Positions 55,286-62,851 of a stretch of DNA of 64,000 bases are shown piece by piece. The first letter of the stretch is position 1; each line of letters starts with the position of its first letter. Position numbers and translations under genes: made by a program. The notes under the pieces were generated by a model, which was given only the letters and a program-made list of their open reading frames with translations, had not been told where the DNA came from and searched no databases. Where the stretch lies: the NCBI RefSeq assembly GCF_005116655.2, contig NZ_CP050698.1:5248001-5312000 (forward strand), given 5' to 3'. The stretch is from Desulfosediminicola flagellatus. Its GTDB lineage: Bacteria; Desulfobacterota; Desulfobulbia; Desulfobulbales; Desulfocapsaceae.

Positions 55286-55447
55286 TCAATACGACTTCCC
55301 TTCGTCCAGAAGCTCTTCGATTATCATTCTGGTGCCTTCACATTCAGGGTTCGGGCAGTGTGGAAGGTCCTCGATTGGAAGATAGACAATCATAGTCTCC
55401 CGGCATTTCGGGCAAACAAGCAGTACAGGTTCATTTTCACCACGCAT
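55286..55447 (-). CDS. Small zinc-ribbon protein (53 aa)
   Basis: MRGENEPVLLVCPKCRETMIVYLPIEDLPHCPNPECEGTRM: two Cys pairs (CPKC and CPNPEC) form a zinc-ribbon knuckle; the rest is acidic (IIEELLDEGKSY). The ATG at 55447 has GAGGT upstream; the longer frame to 55534 adds a segment with no coding character. Such small zinc ribbons occur widely in Deltaproteobacteria without known function. It has its own terminator. Confidence 0.7.
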   Translation of the reverse strand: MRGENEPVLLVCPKCRETMIVYLPIEDLPHCPNPECEGTRMIIEELLDEGKSY

Positions 55448-55869
55448 GATTAACCTCACATACAGGTTCAGATTATACCTCGAAACACTGGTGATCCAGT
55501 CGCTCTTTTTAACATAGGAAAACAGGCAGGACAACAGCGTTTTCCAACGCCTGGCCTAAAAAACATACCACATTTTTGTAAGTATTGACCAAACCATTGC
55601 TCATATCATACTGCACAAATGGTGGTAAAGCGTATAAAGATATTCCAAATACACGAAAAACAAAGAACTCGACAAAGATGTAAAATAGCCGTATCCTCTG
55701 CCATTCTCAGTTGTGTGGTCACGATCAGAAAACCGTTCAAGTCATTTTAGTCAGACGTTTTACAAAAAATAACGGTTTGTCGATTTCTCTCAGATAATCT
55801 CCACAGAACTCAAGTTATGTGCCTTCCTGCTCCTTCAGCAATAATTTTAACAAGGCCAACTACTATCAC
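55448..55869. other. Divergent intergenic stretch, about 420 bp
   Basis: Between the zinc-ribbon gene and the EamA exporter; promoters for both are expected. No further element was recognised. Confidence 0.4.
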
Positions 55870-56790
55870 ATGAAACACAACTCCAGCCTCATAACCTATA
55901 TCGCTCTGGCACTTGCTGTAATCTTTTGGGGATTTTCTTTTGTTGCAACCAAAGTTGCCCTAAAAAGCTTTACTCCTTTCTGCCTTATATTCTTTCGTTT
56001 TATTGTAGCTGCAACATTTTTTATCTGGCTGCTTATGCGAACAGGGTTTCCTTCATTCACTCGCAGCAACTTTAAAAAACTCGGTATCTTAGCCATATTT
56101 CAACCTGGACTTTATTTTACCTTCGAAACACTGGGGCTCCAATATACAAGTGCCACAAAAACGTCACTCATTATCGCGACGATACCTATTGTTGTGTTAC
56201 TTATCTCGATAGTATTCCTTAAAGAAAAAGTACGGTTGGTTAATGCTCTTGGTATTGTTATTTCAATGGCAGGCGTAGGACTATTAATATTTGGCGGCGA
56301 CAATGAAGCACCGTTAGGTGGAGCACTTCTCGGAGACCTTCTCATTGCCGGGGCGGTTATTTCAGCGGCTGTATATATGGTTCTTACTCGACATATCGGG
56401 CAGACCATAACTCCCATTCAGATTACAGGAATACAGATTATCTTCGGGGCAATCATTTTTTTCCCGGCCTTTCTATATGATCTACCAAACGTTAATTGGG
56501 CGGGTGTAAGCAGAGAAGGTATCGTCGCCCTTATAGCACTCACGGTCTTTGCCACAATAGGAGCATTCCTCTGCTATAATTACGCCCTCACCCTCATTCC
56601 AACTGCACGTGCTGCAGTTTTCCTTAACGGTATCCCGGTTGTGACTGCTTTTGGCGCATGGATATTGCTTGGCGAAACACTCTCCAACCTGCAATTCCTG
56701 GGAGGGGTGATAGTTGTTCTTGCAGTCTATCTTGCCAACTATTCTTCGCAAACGCCCAAGCATGAAGCAGAAGTTGTGTTGAATGTCTAA
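55870..56790 (+). CDS. EamA/DMT-family transporter (306 aa)
   Basis: Ten-helix drug/metabolite exporter with two EamA halves: helix 1 LITYIALALAVIFWGFSFVATKVAL, then GLQYTSATKTSLIIATIPIVVLLISIVFLKEK, and in the second half ALTLIPTARAAVFLNGIPVVTAFGAWILLGE. Duplicated conserved ends (..P....L....FLKE / ..P....AWILLGE) are characteristic. Probably exports amino acids or other small metabolites. ATG at 55870 chosen because the protein then begins just before helix 1; an ATG at 55819 is possible. Confidence 0.88.
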   Translation: MKHNSSLITYIALALAVIFWGFSFVATKVALKSFTPFCLIFFRFIVAATFFIWLLMRTGFPSFTRSNFKKLGILAIFQPGLYFTFETLGLQYTSATKTSLIIATIPIVVLLISIVFLKEKVRLVNALGIVISMAGVGLLIFGGDNEAPLGGALLGDLLIAGAVISAAVYMVLTRHIGQTITPIQITGIQIIFGAIIFFPAFLYDLPNVNWAGVSREGIVALIALTVFATIGAFLCYNYALTLIPTARAAVFLNGIPVVTAFGAWILLGETLSNLQFLGGVIVVLAVYLANYSSQTPKHEAEVVLNV

Positions 56791-56894
56791 AATCGCAGTT
56801 TTTCGGTAATCAGCAAAAAATTTGACTCTGTATATGTTTTGCCGACAATACGAGCTATGGAGATTTGATAATAATCAATATCGAGGCCCTATAA

Positions 56895-57356
56895 ATGATA
56901 ACATCCTTCGACGTGTCCGATCTTAGTGATCTGAATACAATGATTCATTCAACAATCGATTATTCCTATCCCACAGTTTATCCTGGTCGAGCCGTCATTT
57001 TTTTTAAAGAATATCATTCTGAAAAGAAAATTTTAGATCGTTATCAAAAAGGTAAAGTTCTCGTCATTAAAAATAATGATTCGATTGTCGCGACCGGTTC
57101 CATCGTTGAGAATGAAATTTCAGGAGTATTTGTCGCTCCTGCAAATCAGGGAAGCGGTCTTGGGCAAAGCATAATGTCAGAGCTTGAGCACCTTGCAAAA
57201 GAAATGGGTGTTTCTGAAATCGAAATCCATTCCTCTTTACCGGCAAAACAGTTCTACCAAAAGCTCAATTATACATTACTCGCGAAAGCTCATTTAGATG
57301 TAGGCGATGGGCAGCACTTGGAGTATTGGCCTGGGACGAAAATAATCGTCCCTTAA
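56895..57356 (+). CDS. GNAT acetyltransferase (153 aa)
   Basis: Acetyl-CoA-dependent N-acetyltransferase of unknown substrate. The acetyl-CoA loop is visible as ISGVFVAPANQGSGLGQSIMSELEHLAKEMG (conserved V-x-P..xGxGxG at about 76-92) and the C-terminal strand as AKQFYQKLNYTLLAKA, typical of GNAT beta-6/7. GAGG about 8 nt before the ATG. Stands alone, 104 bp after the exporter, same strand; a role in modifying the exported compound is speculative. Confidence 0.85.
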   Translation: MITSFDVSDLSDLNTMIHSTIDYSYPTVYPGRAVIFFKEYHSEKKILDRYQKGKVLVIKNNDSIVATGSIVENEISGVFVAPANQGSGLGQSIMSELEHLAKEMGVSEIEIHSSLPAKQFYQKLNYTLLAKAHLDVGDGQHLEYWPGTKIIVP

Positions 57357-57490
57357 GTGACAAATAACAGCCTCAAACCTCGTATTGAAGCCACCTCACC
57401 CTCACCAGAAAAACGCCATTTTGAACATGTCCTTTTTTCTCTGATACCACTACACCCAAATCAAATGGGCATAAAGCGAGTAAAGAGATT

Positions 57491-57645
57491 TGTAACTATT
57501 CAGCAGCACCCCACCTGCCCCCGATCGGGACGCTTCGCATAGGCATACTATAGCCAATCGTCCCGCTTGAGACCAGCTGGAGCACTGCTAAACAGTTACG
57601 GCCTACAGAAAAGGGTACGTATGAGGTCTTGACTGAATAGTTACA
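57491..57645. repeat. MITE-like inverted repeat, about 155 bp
   Basis: TGTAACTATTCAG (57491-57503) is repeated in perfect inverse as CTGAATAGTTACA (57633-57645), with further A/T-rich similarity outside. The 130-bp interior has no open frame and includes CGATCGGGACG and a mirrored CGTCCCG. Size and structure fit a miniature inverted-repeat element or the ends of a lost insertion sequence. Confidence 0.5.
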
Positions 57646-57709
57646 GAGAGATTTTTTTTAAATTCATTGTTAACTACATGGGATAGATGGTGAAGTGTCA
57701 AAAAGAACC

Positions 57710-57763
57710 GCGGCCTTGCTCCTCAGGTATGGGTGGTATCTGGTGGCGTAGAAGCAAGGCCGC
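57710..57763 (-). terminator. Strong hairpin, second possible terminator downstream of the cobalamin riboswitch
   Basis: GCGGCCTTGCT (57710-57720) pairs perfectly with AGCAAGGCCGC (57753-57763) across a 32-nt loop. Read on the minus strand it is followed by GGTTCTTTTTG. Confidence 0.5.
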
Positions 57764-57787
57764 AGGGAGGCGCGGTGATATGGGCAT

Positions 57788-57824
57788 AAAAAAACCCCGA
57801 ACCAATGTAAAAATTGATCCGGGG
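57788..57824 (-). terminator. Intrinsic terminator 70 nt after the cobalamin riboswitch
   Basis: On the minus strand CCCCGGATCAAT pairs with ATTGGTTCGGGG (57795-57824; two G-T wobbles), followed by seven T's. It is positioned as the expression-platform terminator of the riboswitch. Confidence 0.8.
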
Positions 57825-57892
57825 ATGCCCTATTATCCACTCAGATTTGATGCAGGAATATCTGGTCCGCGAATAGTTCCTGTCTATATTGT

Positions 57893-58084
57893 CTCAGGTA
57901 GGTCTTCTGACTTTCCGTCTCCTTCAGCGGCCTTCCCGCTCTGATACAGAGCAGTGACACACAAGGCTGAGAGAGTTCCTCTGACGTTTAACAATGGTAT
58001 TTCTGTCAGAGGCAGGATTACAGCGGCGGGCCCGTTCCGGATTTGCACCGGATTCCCTTTTGATCCACAAATGTGGAACCTGAA
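57893..58084 (-). promoter_or_regulatory. Cobalamin (adenosylcobalamin) riboswitch
   Basis: On the minus strand, P1 closes TTCAGGT (58078-58084) with ACCTGAG (57893-57899). Inside are GGGAATCCGGTGCAAATCCGG (here 58037-58057), then ACGGGCCCGCCGCTGTAA, the B12-box core of the family, and at the 3' end GGAAAGTCAGAAGACCTACC, the conserved terminal motif GGAAG.CAG..GACCTGCC with small changes. It normally controls B12 synthesis or uptake genes. No minus-strand gene follows before the window reaches the GNAT gene on the other strand; see findings. Confidence 0.93.
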
Positions 58085-58343
58085 TATACGTAATATTTCT
58101 ACTAGTACCCGGCACGTATGTCAATATATTTAAGTGCCTTTTACTATTTCTCTAACACGAGTGGAAGCGATGTGTAACCTGTTAGGCTTAAGAGATATGA
58201 AAAATATAAATATTCACCAGGCTGGACAAGCGTACAGTCATCCAATAGAGTGCTTTTGATATTTCACCGGATAAAAGAATTATAACAATAGAATTTTCTC
58301 TGCGATTAGTCGCATTAGTATAGATTTTAAGGAAAAGTGAGAA

Positions 58344-58922
58344 ATGAGTTTAGAAAACGAGCTACTTGCACGTAGCGAATCAAAATGCGAACTGTGCAAT
58401 GCAACAGATGATCTTAAACCCTACGAGGTACCTCCTACCTCTCACGGTAGTGCCGACCAGTGTGTATTGCTTTGCGACACCTGCCTCAACCAGATCGAGA
58501 ACCCTGACACGATGGACGTCAACCATTGGCGCAGTCTCAACGATACCATGTGGAGTCAAATACCTGCAGTGCAGGTAATGGTGTGGCGTATGCTCACCCG
58601 CTTACGTACTGAAGGCTGGCCTCAGGATCTACTCGAAATGCTCTACCTCGATGAAGAGACACTGCAATGGGCACAGGCAACCGGTGAAGGTCAGAGCGAA
58701 GAAGATACAGTTACCCATCGCGACAGCAACGGCACCCTGCTTGAAGCCGGTGATTCCGTAACACTTATCAAAGATCTAAACGTAAAAGGTGGAGGCTTTA
58801 CTGCCAAACGCGGTACCATCGTACGCAACATTTCTCTTGTTGCGGACAATCCCGAGCATATTGAAGGACGAGTTAGCGGTCAGCAAATTGTAATCCTTAC
58901 CCAGTTTGTCAAAAAGGCGTAA
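58344..58922 (+). CDS. PhnA/YjdM-type zinc-ribbon protein (192 aa)
   Basis: The N-terminal zinc ribbon CELCNATDD..CDTCLNQI (two Cys pairs, about 15-55) and C-terminal PhnA domain (DSNGTLLEAGDSVTLIKDLNVKGGGFTAKRGTIVRNI, about 128-165) match the family once linked to phosphonate use, but whose true function is uncertain; it is not a phosphonoacetate hydrolase on this evidence. The middle is longer than in E. coli YjdM. GGAAAAG upstream of ATG 58344. The region before it, divergent from the riboswitch, holds its promoter. Confidence 0.9.
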   Translation: MSLENELLARSESKCELCNATDDLKPYEVPPTSHGSADQCVLLCDTCLNQIENPDTMDVNHWRSLNDTMWSQIPAVQVMVWRMLTRLRTEGWPQDLLEMLYLDEETLQWAQATGEGQSEEDTVTHRDSNGTLLEAGDSVTLIKDLNVKGGGFTAKRGTIVRNISLVADNPEHIEGRVSGQQIVILTQFVKKA

Positions 58923-59139
58923 TTTTACAGACTGTACTAACCCGTTTTTTCATCAAAGCCAGAATCTGAACGTGGTTTCCACTCGGGCTAAGCCATAACG
59001 AGTGACTATTTCGACAAAACATATTACATCGATATAGATACAGATAGAGAATCAACCCAGATTCTGGCGATTTATCATGCTCTTACCTGATGCTGATCGC
59101 CTATACGTTAATCACCAGTGCCTCAAATAAGCTCAGACA

Positions 59140-59556
59140 ATGAAAATTCGACCCATTACAATCCAAGATGCCAATGCCGTCATTACTCTCTGGCAGGCTT
59201 GCGGCCTTGTGGTTTCCCATAACGATCCCCGAAAAGATATCGAGCGAAAGCTCAAGGTAAATCCCGAGCTTTTCCTGGTCGGGGAAGTAGATGGGGAAAT
59301 AATCGCCTCTGTGATGGGCGGCTACGAAGGCCACAGAGGCTGGTTGAATTACCTGGCTGTCAGCCCGAACCACCGCCGCAAAGGTTACGGACAACAGATC
59401 GTCGCTGCCGTAGAAAAACTCATCGCAACCAAAGGTTCACCCAAAATTAACCTGCAGGTCAGATCTACCAACGCTGAAGTAATCGAATTCTATAGGTCCT
59501 TAGGTTATGGAGAAGACAAGGTGCTGAGTATGGGCAAACGACTCGTGCAGGACTGA
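59140..59556 (+). CDS. GNAT acetyltransferase, YpeA-like (138 aa)
   Basis: Close in layout to E. coli YpeA: IRPITIQDANAVITLWQACGL, NDPRKDIERKL, LFLVGEVDGEIIASVMGGYEGHRGWLNYLAVSPNHRRKGYG (acetyl-CoA loop RRKGYG), and KINLQVRSTNAEVIEFYRSLGY. Substrate unknown. 54 bp before the DUF3786 gene, same strand. The preceding 217-bp gap has a possible inverted pair (CCAGAATCTG/CAGATTCTGG near 58960 and 59060). Confidence 0.88.
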   Translation: MKIRPITIQDANAVITLWQACGLVVSHNDPRKDIERKLKVNPELFLVGEVDGEIIASVMGGYEGHRGWLNYLAVSPNHRRKGYGQQIVAAVEKLIATKGSPKINLQVRSTNAEVIEFYRSLGYGEDKVLSMGKRLVQD

Positions 59557-59610
59557 CCATCCTTACATCCATTTCGCTCACTCCACACCATCACCAGAAC
59601 AGGAGCAGTC

Positions 59611-60213
59611 ATGACAGAGATCATTAATCCAAAGCATTATGATGAGTTGGCTAAACTCGATCCTGCAGATGTATGTAAACGCGCCGTATGTATATACGAT
59701 GATTTGAATAACTGTTACACATTGAATGTCCTTGGTTCAGATTATGTAATCTATCCCAAAAAACAGACAATAGAATGTGCTGACCATTCTGACCCGCCAA
59801 AAGATTTCCTGTCCCTTTTTGCCATCCACTATCTCCTGACATGCGTTGAAACCAGTCCAAGCGGTAAATGGATCTCCGAAAAAGACATGGTTGGAGGAGT
59901 AACCTTTTTTCGCGGCCCACACGAAATTCCAACCGCACTTATCTCAGATAACGTCAATAATTCACTCGAGCAATTTAACGCACTAGGCCAGAAGTTTAAC
60001 GGACAAAAGCTCGATATGGGTGATGCTGCCTTTAGCTTCAAGGTTACCGAACGCATCCCGATGGCTCTTCTCTACTGGCAAGGCGATGAAGACTTTCCCG
60101 CTGAAGCTAAAATCCTGTATGACTCGAGCCTGCCAAAACACTTTGCACTGGATATTGTCTATGCCCTGGCAGTAGGATTATGCGAAAAGTTTGGAAAATC
60201 CTTTGTTGCCTGA
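59611..60213 (+). CDS. DUF3786-family protein (200 aa)
   Basis: Cytoplasmic protein of a family found mainly in strict anaerobes (Deltaproteobacteria, Firmicutes, methanogens). Seen here: LDPADVCKRAVCIYDD, YTLNVLGSDYVIYP, LLTCVETSPSGKWISEKDMVGGVTFFRGPHEIP, and the C-terminal RIPMALLYWQGDEDFPAEAKILYDSS with a family-typical WxxDxEFPA-like stretch. Proposed links to corrinoid or iron-sulfur metabolism remain unproven. AGGAG (59600-59604) precedes the ATG. Confidence 0.85.
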   Translation: MTEIINPKHYDELAKLDPADVCKRAVCIYDDLNNCYTLNVLGSDYVIYPKKQTIECADHSDPPKDFLSLFAIHYLLTCVETSPSGKWISEKDMVGGVTFFRGPHEIPTALISDNVNNSLEQFNALGQKFNGQKLDMGDAAFSFKVTERIPMALLYWQGDEDFPAEAKILYDSSLPKHFALDIVYALAVGLCEKFGKSFVA

Positions 60214-60700
60214 CAATACACGTACAGACAGGCAGGCAGGAGAGTAACTTAAGGACCACCACTCTCCTACCCCTTTGCTGGCCCACAGATGATATCTCAT
60301 CTTTGTTCCTGTTTTCTTTTTTGCATCCCGACTCAAAACTCCTTTAACCAACCGAACCTTCAGGCACCATATCAGCACTTTACGAAACCAACACATTTGG
60401 TATCTTTATTTCAGGTCGTATTGTTGATTATTTTTTAGTGCCTATCTCGGTCTTAGATCTTTTTTTGTAGTGCGAGAGCGTAAAACATATGTTCAAATCG
60501 ATCCCTTATTGAGCTTCAGTCAGGCCCATGAAAAAATCAACTCCAGCCTTTTTACCTGTAGCTCAACATTTGATACGACGACAGCTGTAAGTACCTCTTC
60601 AAAGGTAAACCTTCATCACCAGATATGCTCTACTCTGGTTGTGCAGGATACGGCTGATTGTCACACTGTTTCACTGAGTCGTTAAGAGGTTGCACCAACA
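60214..60700. other. Intergenic stretch, 487 bp, before minC
   Basis: No gene is supported (a 71-codon plus frame at 60470-60685 lacks a ribosome site and protein-like composition). Must contain the min promoter; no convincing -35/-10 pair stood out. Confidence 0.35.
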
Positions 60701-61408
60701 ATGCTGAAATCATTAAGTTTCACCATGCTTGTCGTAAGCGTCGAAAGCGAAAACTTGTCCCTGTTATCAGAACAACTCCATAAAAAACGGCTGATGGCCC
60801 CTGATTTCTTTAGTAATGCGCCGATAGTTGTTCAAATTGAAAATAGCTCTTTAGAATTCGATTTTAACGCATTGCATAACGTTGTTCGCGAGCAGGGGTT
60901 TATGCTGTCCGGTATTTCAGGTGATTTATCTGAACAACAAACAGAAGCAATACATCGCAATGGCATTGCGACCTTAACAAGCTCAATTCGACAACCCCGA
61001 AAAAAAGAACCGCAGGTTTCAAAAGAAATTGAAACAGTGGAATCCGAATCACCGCAAATGCCAACCAGTTATGTAAAAACCATTATTCATAGCGGCAGGG
61101 TTCGTTCCGGCCAGCAAATTTATGCCAAAGAAGGTGATCTTGTCATAAATGGTGATGTCGGGGCTGGTGCTGAGGTGATTGCCGATGGAAACATCCATAT
61201 TTATGGCACTCTACGAGGTAAGGCTCTGGCAGGTGCAATGGGGGAACAAAACGCCTCGATTTTCTGCATCTCAATGCTCCCCGAATTAGTGTCAATAGCC
61301 GGTGTGTATACACTCAGCGAAGATTTACCACCCGAATATCAAGGAAAGAGTTGTATTGTTTCATTGGTAGACAAACACATTAAATTAGCAAATTTACTTC
61401 AGAATTAA
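60701..61408 (+). CDS. minC: Septum-site determining protein MinC (235 aa)
   Basis: FtsZ inhibitor that, with MinD, blocks division at the poles. N-terminal domain about 1-110 (SFTMLVVSVESENLSLLSEQLHKKRLMAPDFFSNAPIVVQI) and C-terminal beta-helix about 130-235 (SGRVRSGQQIYAKEGDLVINGDVGAGAEVIADGNIHIYGTLRGKALAG), the MinD-binding part with the RSGQQ motif. First gene of minCDE. The ATG at 60701 is 13 nt after GAGG, slightly far. Confidence 0.95.
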   Translation: MLKSLSFTMLVVSVESENLSLLSEQLHKKRLMAPDFFSNAPIVVQIENSSLEFDFNALHNVVREQGFMLSGISGDLSEQQTEAIHRNGIATLTSSIRQPRKKEPQVSKEIETVESESPQMPTSYVKTIIHSGRVRSGQQIYAKEGDLVINGDVGAGAEVIADGNIHIYGTLRGKALAGAMGEQNASIFCISMLPELVSIAGVYTLSEDLPPEYQGKSCIVSLVDKHIKLANLLQN

Positions 61409-61426
61409 CTGATTTAAGGAAAAATT

Positions 61427-62239
61427 ATGGCAAAAGTAATAGTCGTAACATCAGGAAAAGGTGGTGTAGGTAAAACTACAAGCAGTGCTTCTATTGGATG
61501 CGGCCTTGCGCTCACCGGTGCCAAAACGGTTGTAATCGATTTTGATATCGGCTTACGAAATCTTGATTTAATTATGGGCTGCGAAAGGCGTGTAGTTTAT
61601 GATTTTATCAATGTTATTAATCAGGAAGCAAATCTGCAGCAGGCCTTGGTTAAAGACAAGCATATTGAGAATTTGTATATTCTCCCGGCGTCTCAAACCA
61701 AGAACAAGGACGCCTTAACTAAAGAAGGCGTTGAACGGATTATTGATGATTTAAAAGCAAGTGGCTTTGAATATATCATCTGTGATTCTCCTGCAGGTAT
61801 TGAGCAAGGTGCTATGATGGCACTCTATTTTGCAGATGAAGCCATTGTCACAACCAACCCAGAGGTATCTTCTGTCCGTGACTCCGACCGTATTACAGGA
61901 ATGTTATCCAGCAAATCCTACCGTTCAGAGCAGCAACTCAGCCCGGTAAAAGTCCATTTACTGATAACCAGATACTGTCCTGAGCGTGTGGAAAGAGAGG
62001 AGATGCTGAGTATTGAAGACATTGATGACCTGCTTGGAATAGATCTGTTAGGGGTAATTCCAGAATCTCAGGATGTCCTCAGCGCCTCAAACCTCGGCGA
62101 GCCTGTAATCATGAATCAGGACTGTGATGCAGGCCAGGCCTATCAGGATGCAGTTGATCGATTAATCGGTATTGAACGCGATCTTCGGTTTGTCACCTAT
62201 CAGAAAAAAGGCTTTTTCAGCCGAATATTTGGAGGCTAA
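61427..62239 (+). CDS. minD: Septum-site determining ATPase MinD (270 aa)
   Basis: Membrane-cycling ParA/MinD ATPase. Deviant Walker A VTSGKGGVGKTTSSASIG (two lysines, residues 11 and 16), VVIDFDIGLRNLDLIMGCERR, and the C-terminal amphipathic membrane-targeting helix YQKKGFFSRIFGG. Recruits MinC and is released from the membrane by MinE. AAGGAAAAATT precedes the ATG; 18 bp after minC and 1 bp before minE. Confidence 0.97.
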   Translation: MAKVIVVTSGKGGVGKTTSSASIGCGLALTGAKTVVIDFDIGLRNLDLIMGCERRVVYDFINVINQEANLQQALVKDKHIENLYILPASQTKNKDALTKEGVERIIDDLKASGFEYIICDSPAGIEQGAMMALYFADEAIVTTNPEVSSVRDSDRITGMLSSKSYRSEQQLSPVKVHLLITRYCPERVEREEMLSIEDIDDLLGIDLLGVIPESQDVLSASNLGEPVIMNQDCDAGQAYQDAVDRLIGIERDLRFVTYQKKGFFSRIFGG

Positions 62240-62240
62240 C

Positions 62241-62507
62241 ATGGGATTGTTACAATACTTCATGCCTGCCAAGGCAAAAAAAGGAAGCGCGAAACGAGCG
62301 AAAGATCGATTGCAGATAATCGTCGCACATGAGCACTCAAGTGCAGCCAAGCCAGCCTATTTGCCGCAGATGCAACAGGAAATTGTTACAGTAATTCGAA
62401 AGTATATGGATATTTCTGCAGACGATGTCAAATGTGAATGCAACTATAAAGCTGAAGATGATATTTCGGTGTTAGAGGTTAATGTTAATTTACCCAAATT
62501 TGGCTGA
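62241..62507 (+). CDS. minE: Cell division topological specificity factor MinE (88 aa)
   Basis: Stimulates MinD ATPase and drives pole-to-pole oscillation. N-terminal membrane/MinD-binding segment MGLLQYFMPAKAKKGSAKRAKDRLQIIVAHEHSS and the C-terminal dimer domain YMDISADDVKCECNYKAEDDISVLEVNVNLP. The ATG at 62241 follows GGAGG at 62231-62235; the longer frame from 62172 only reads minD sequence. Confidence 0.95.
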   Translation: MGLLQYFMPAKAKKGSAKRAKDRLQIIVAHEHSSAAKPAYLPQMQQEIVTVIRKYMDISADDVKCECNYKAEDDISVLEVNVNLPKFG

Positions 62508-62523
62508 TAGTTACCCAAAAACA

Positions 62524-62585
62524 GGACTAAGGACTAAGGACTAAGGACTAAGGACTAAGGACTAAGGACTAAGGACTAAGGACTA
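62524..62585. repeat. Heptanucleotide tandem repeat, about 8.9 copies of GGACTAA
   Basis: Eight perfect GGACTAA units followed by a partial ninth (GGACTA), starting 17 bp after the minE stop. Such low-complexity arrays arise by slippage and are useful strain markers. Confidence 0.95.
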
Positions 62586-62655
62586 TCGTCATCTGCTGAC
62601 TCAAAGGATGCAAGAGATATTTATAGAGTAAATACGTTTTAGCAAAGGTACCATT

Positions 62656-62685
62656 CCAGCATGTCTCCCCGTGGAGGCATGCTGG
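62656..62685 (+). terminator. Hairpin downstream of minCDE, possible terminator
   Basis: CCAGCATGTCTCC pairs with GGAGGCATGCTGG (one G-T/mismatch, 4-nt loop), followed by CTTTCCACTTTT. Strong stem, weak T-run. The rest of the 62508-62851 gap has no gene. Confidence 0.5.
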
Positions 62686-62851
62686 CTTTCCACTTTTACA
62701 ATCCTTACTGTACGTTGCACATCACACTGCGCAAAACCTTTCCACACCACATGAAGAGTCTCATAACATTAGACGTATTTCAAATTATCGCCTGCCTTGA
62801 ACTTGAAAAATTTTGCAGGTTTTCGTTCAAGCACTACTTGAAAATATTTCT

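Noticed and set aside
57687..57944. 85-codon plus frame across the riboswitch and terminator
   Set aside because: Runs antisense through conserved RNA structure; composition follows the RNA, not a protein.
58344..58922. Phosphonoacetate hydrolase function for the PhnA-type protein
   Set aside because: The family name derives from an operon context; the zinc-ribbon/PhnA domain is not the hydrolase.
62524..62585. CRISPR-like array
   Set aside because: A pure 7-bp tandem repeat without spacers; no cas genes in the window.
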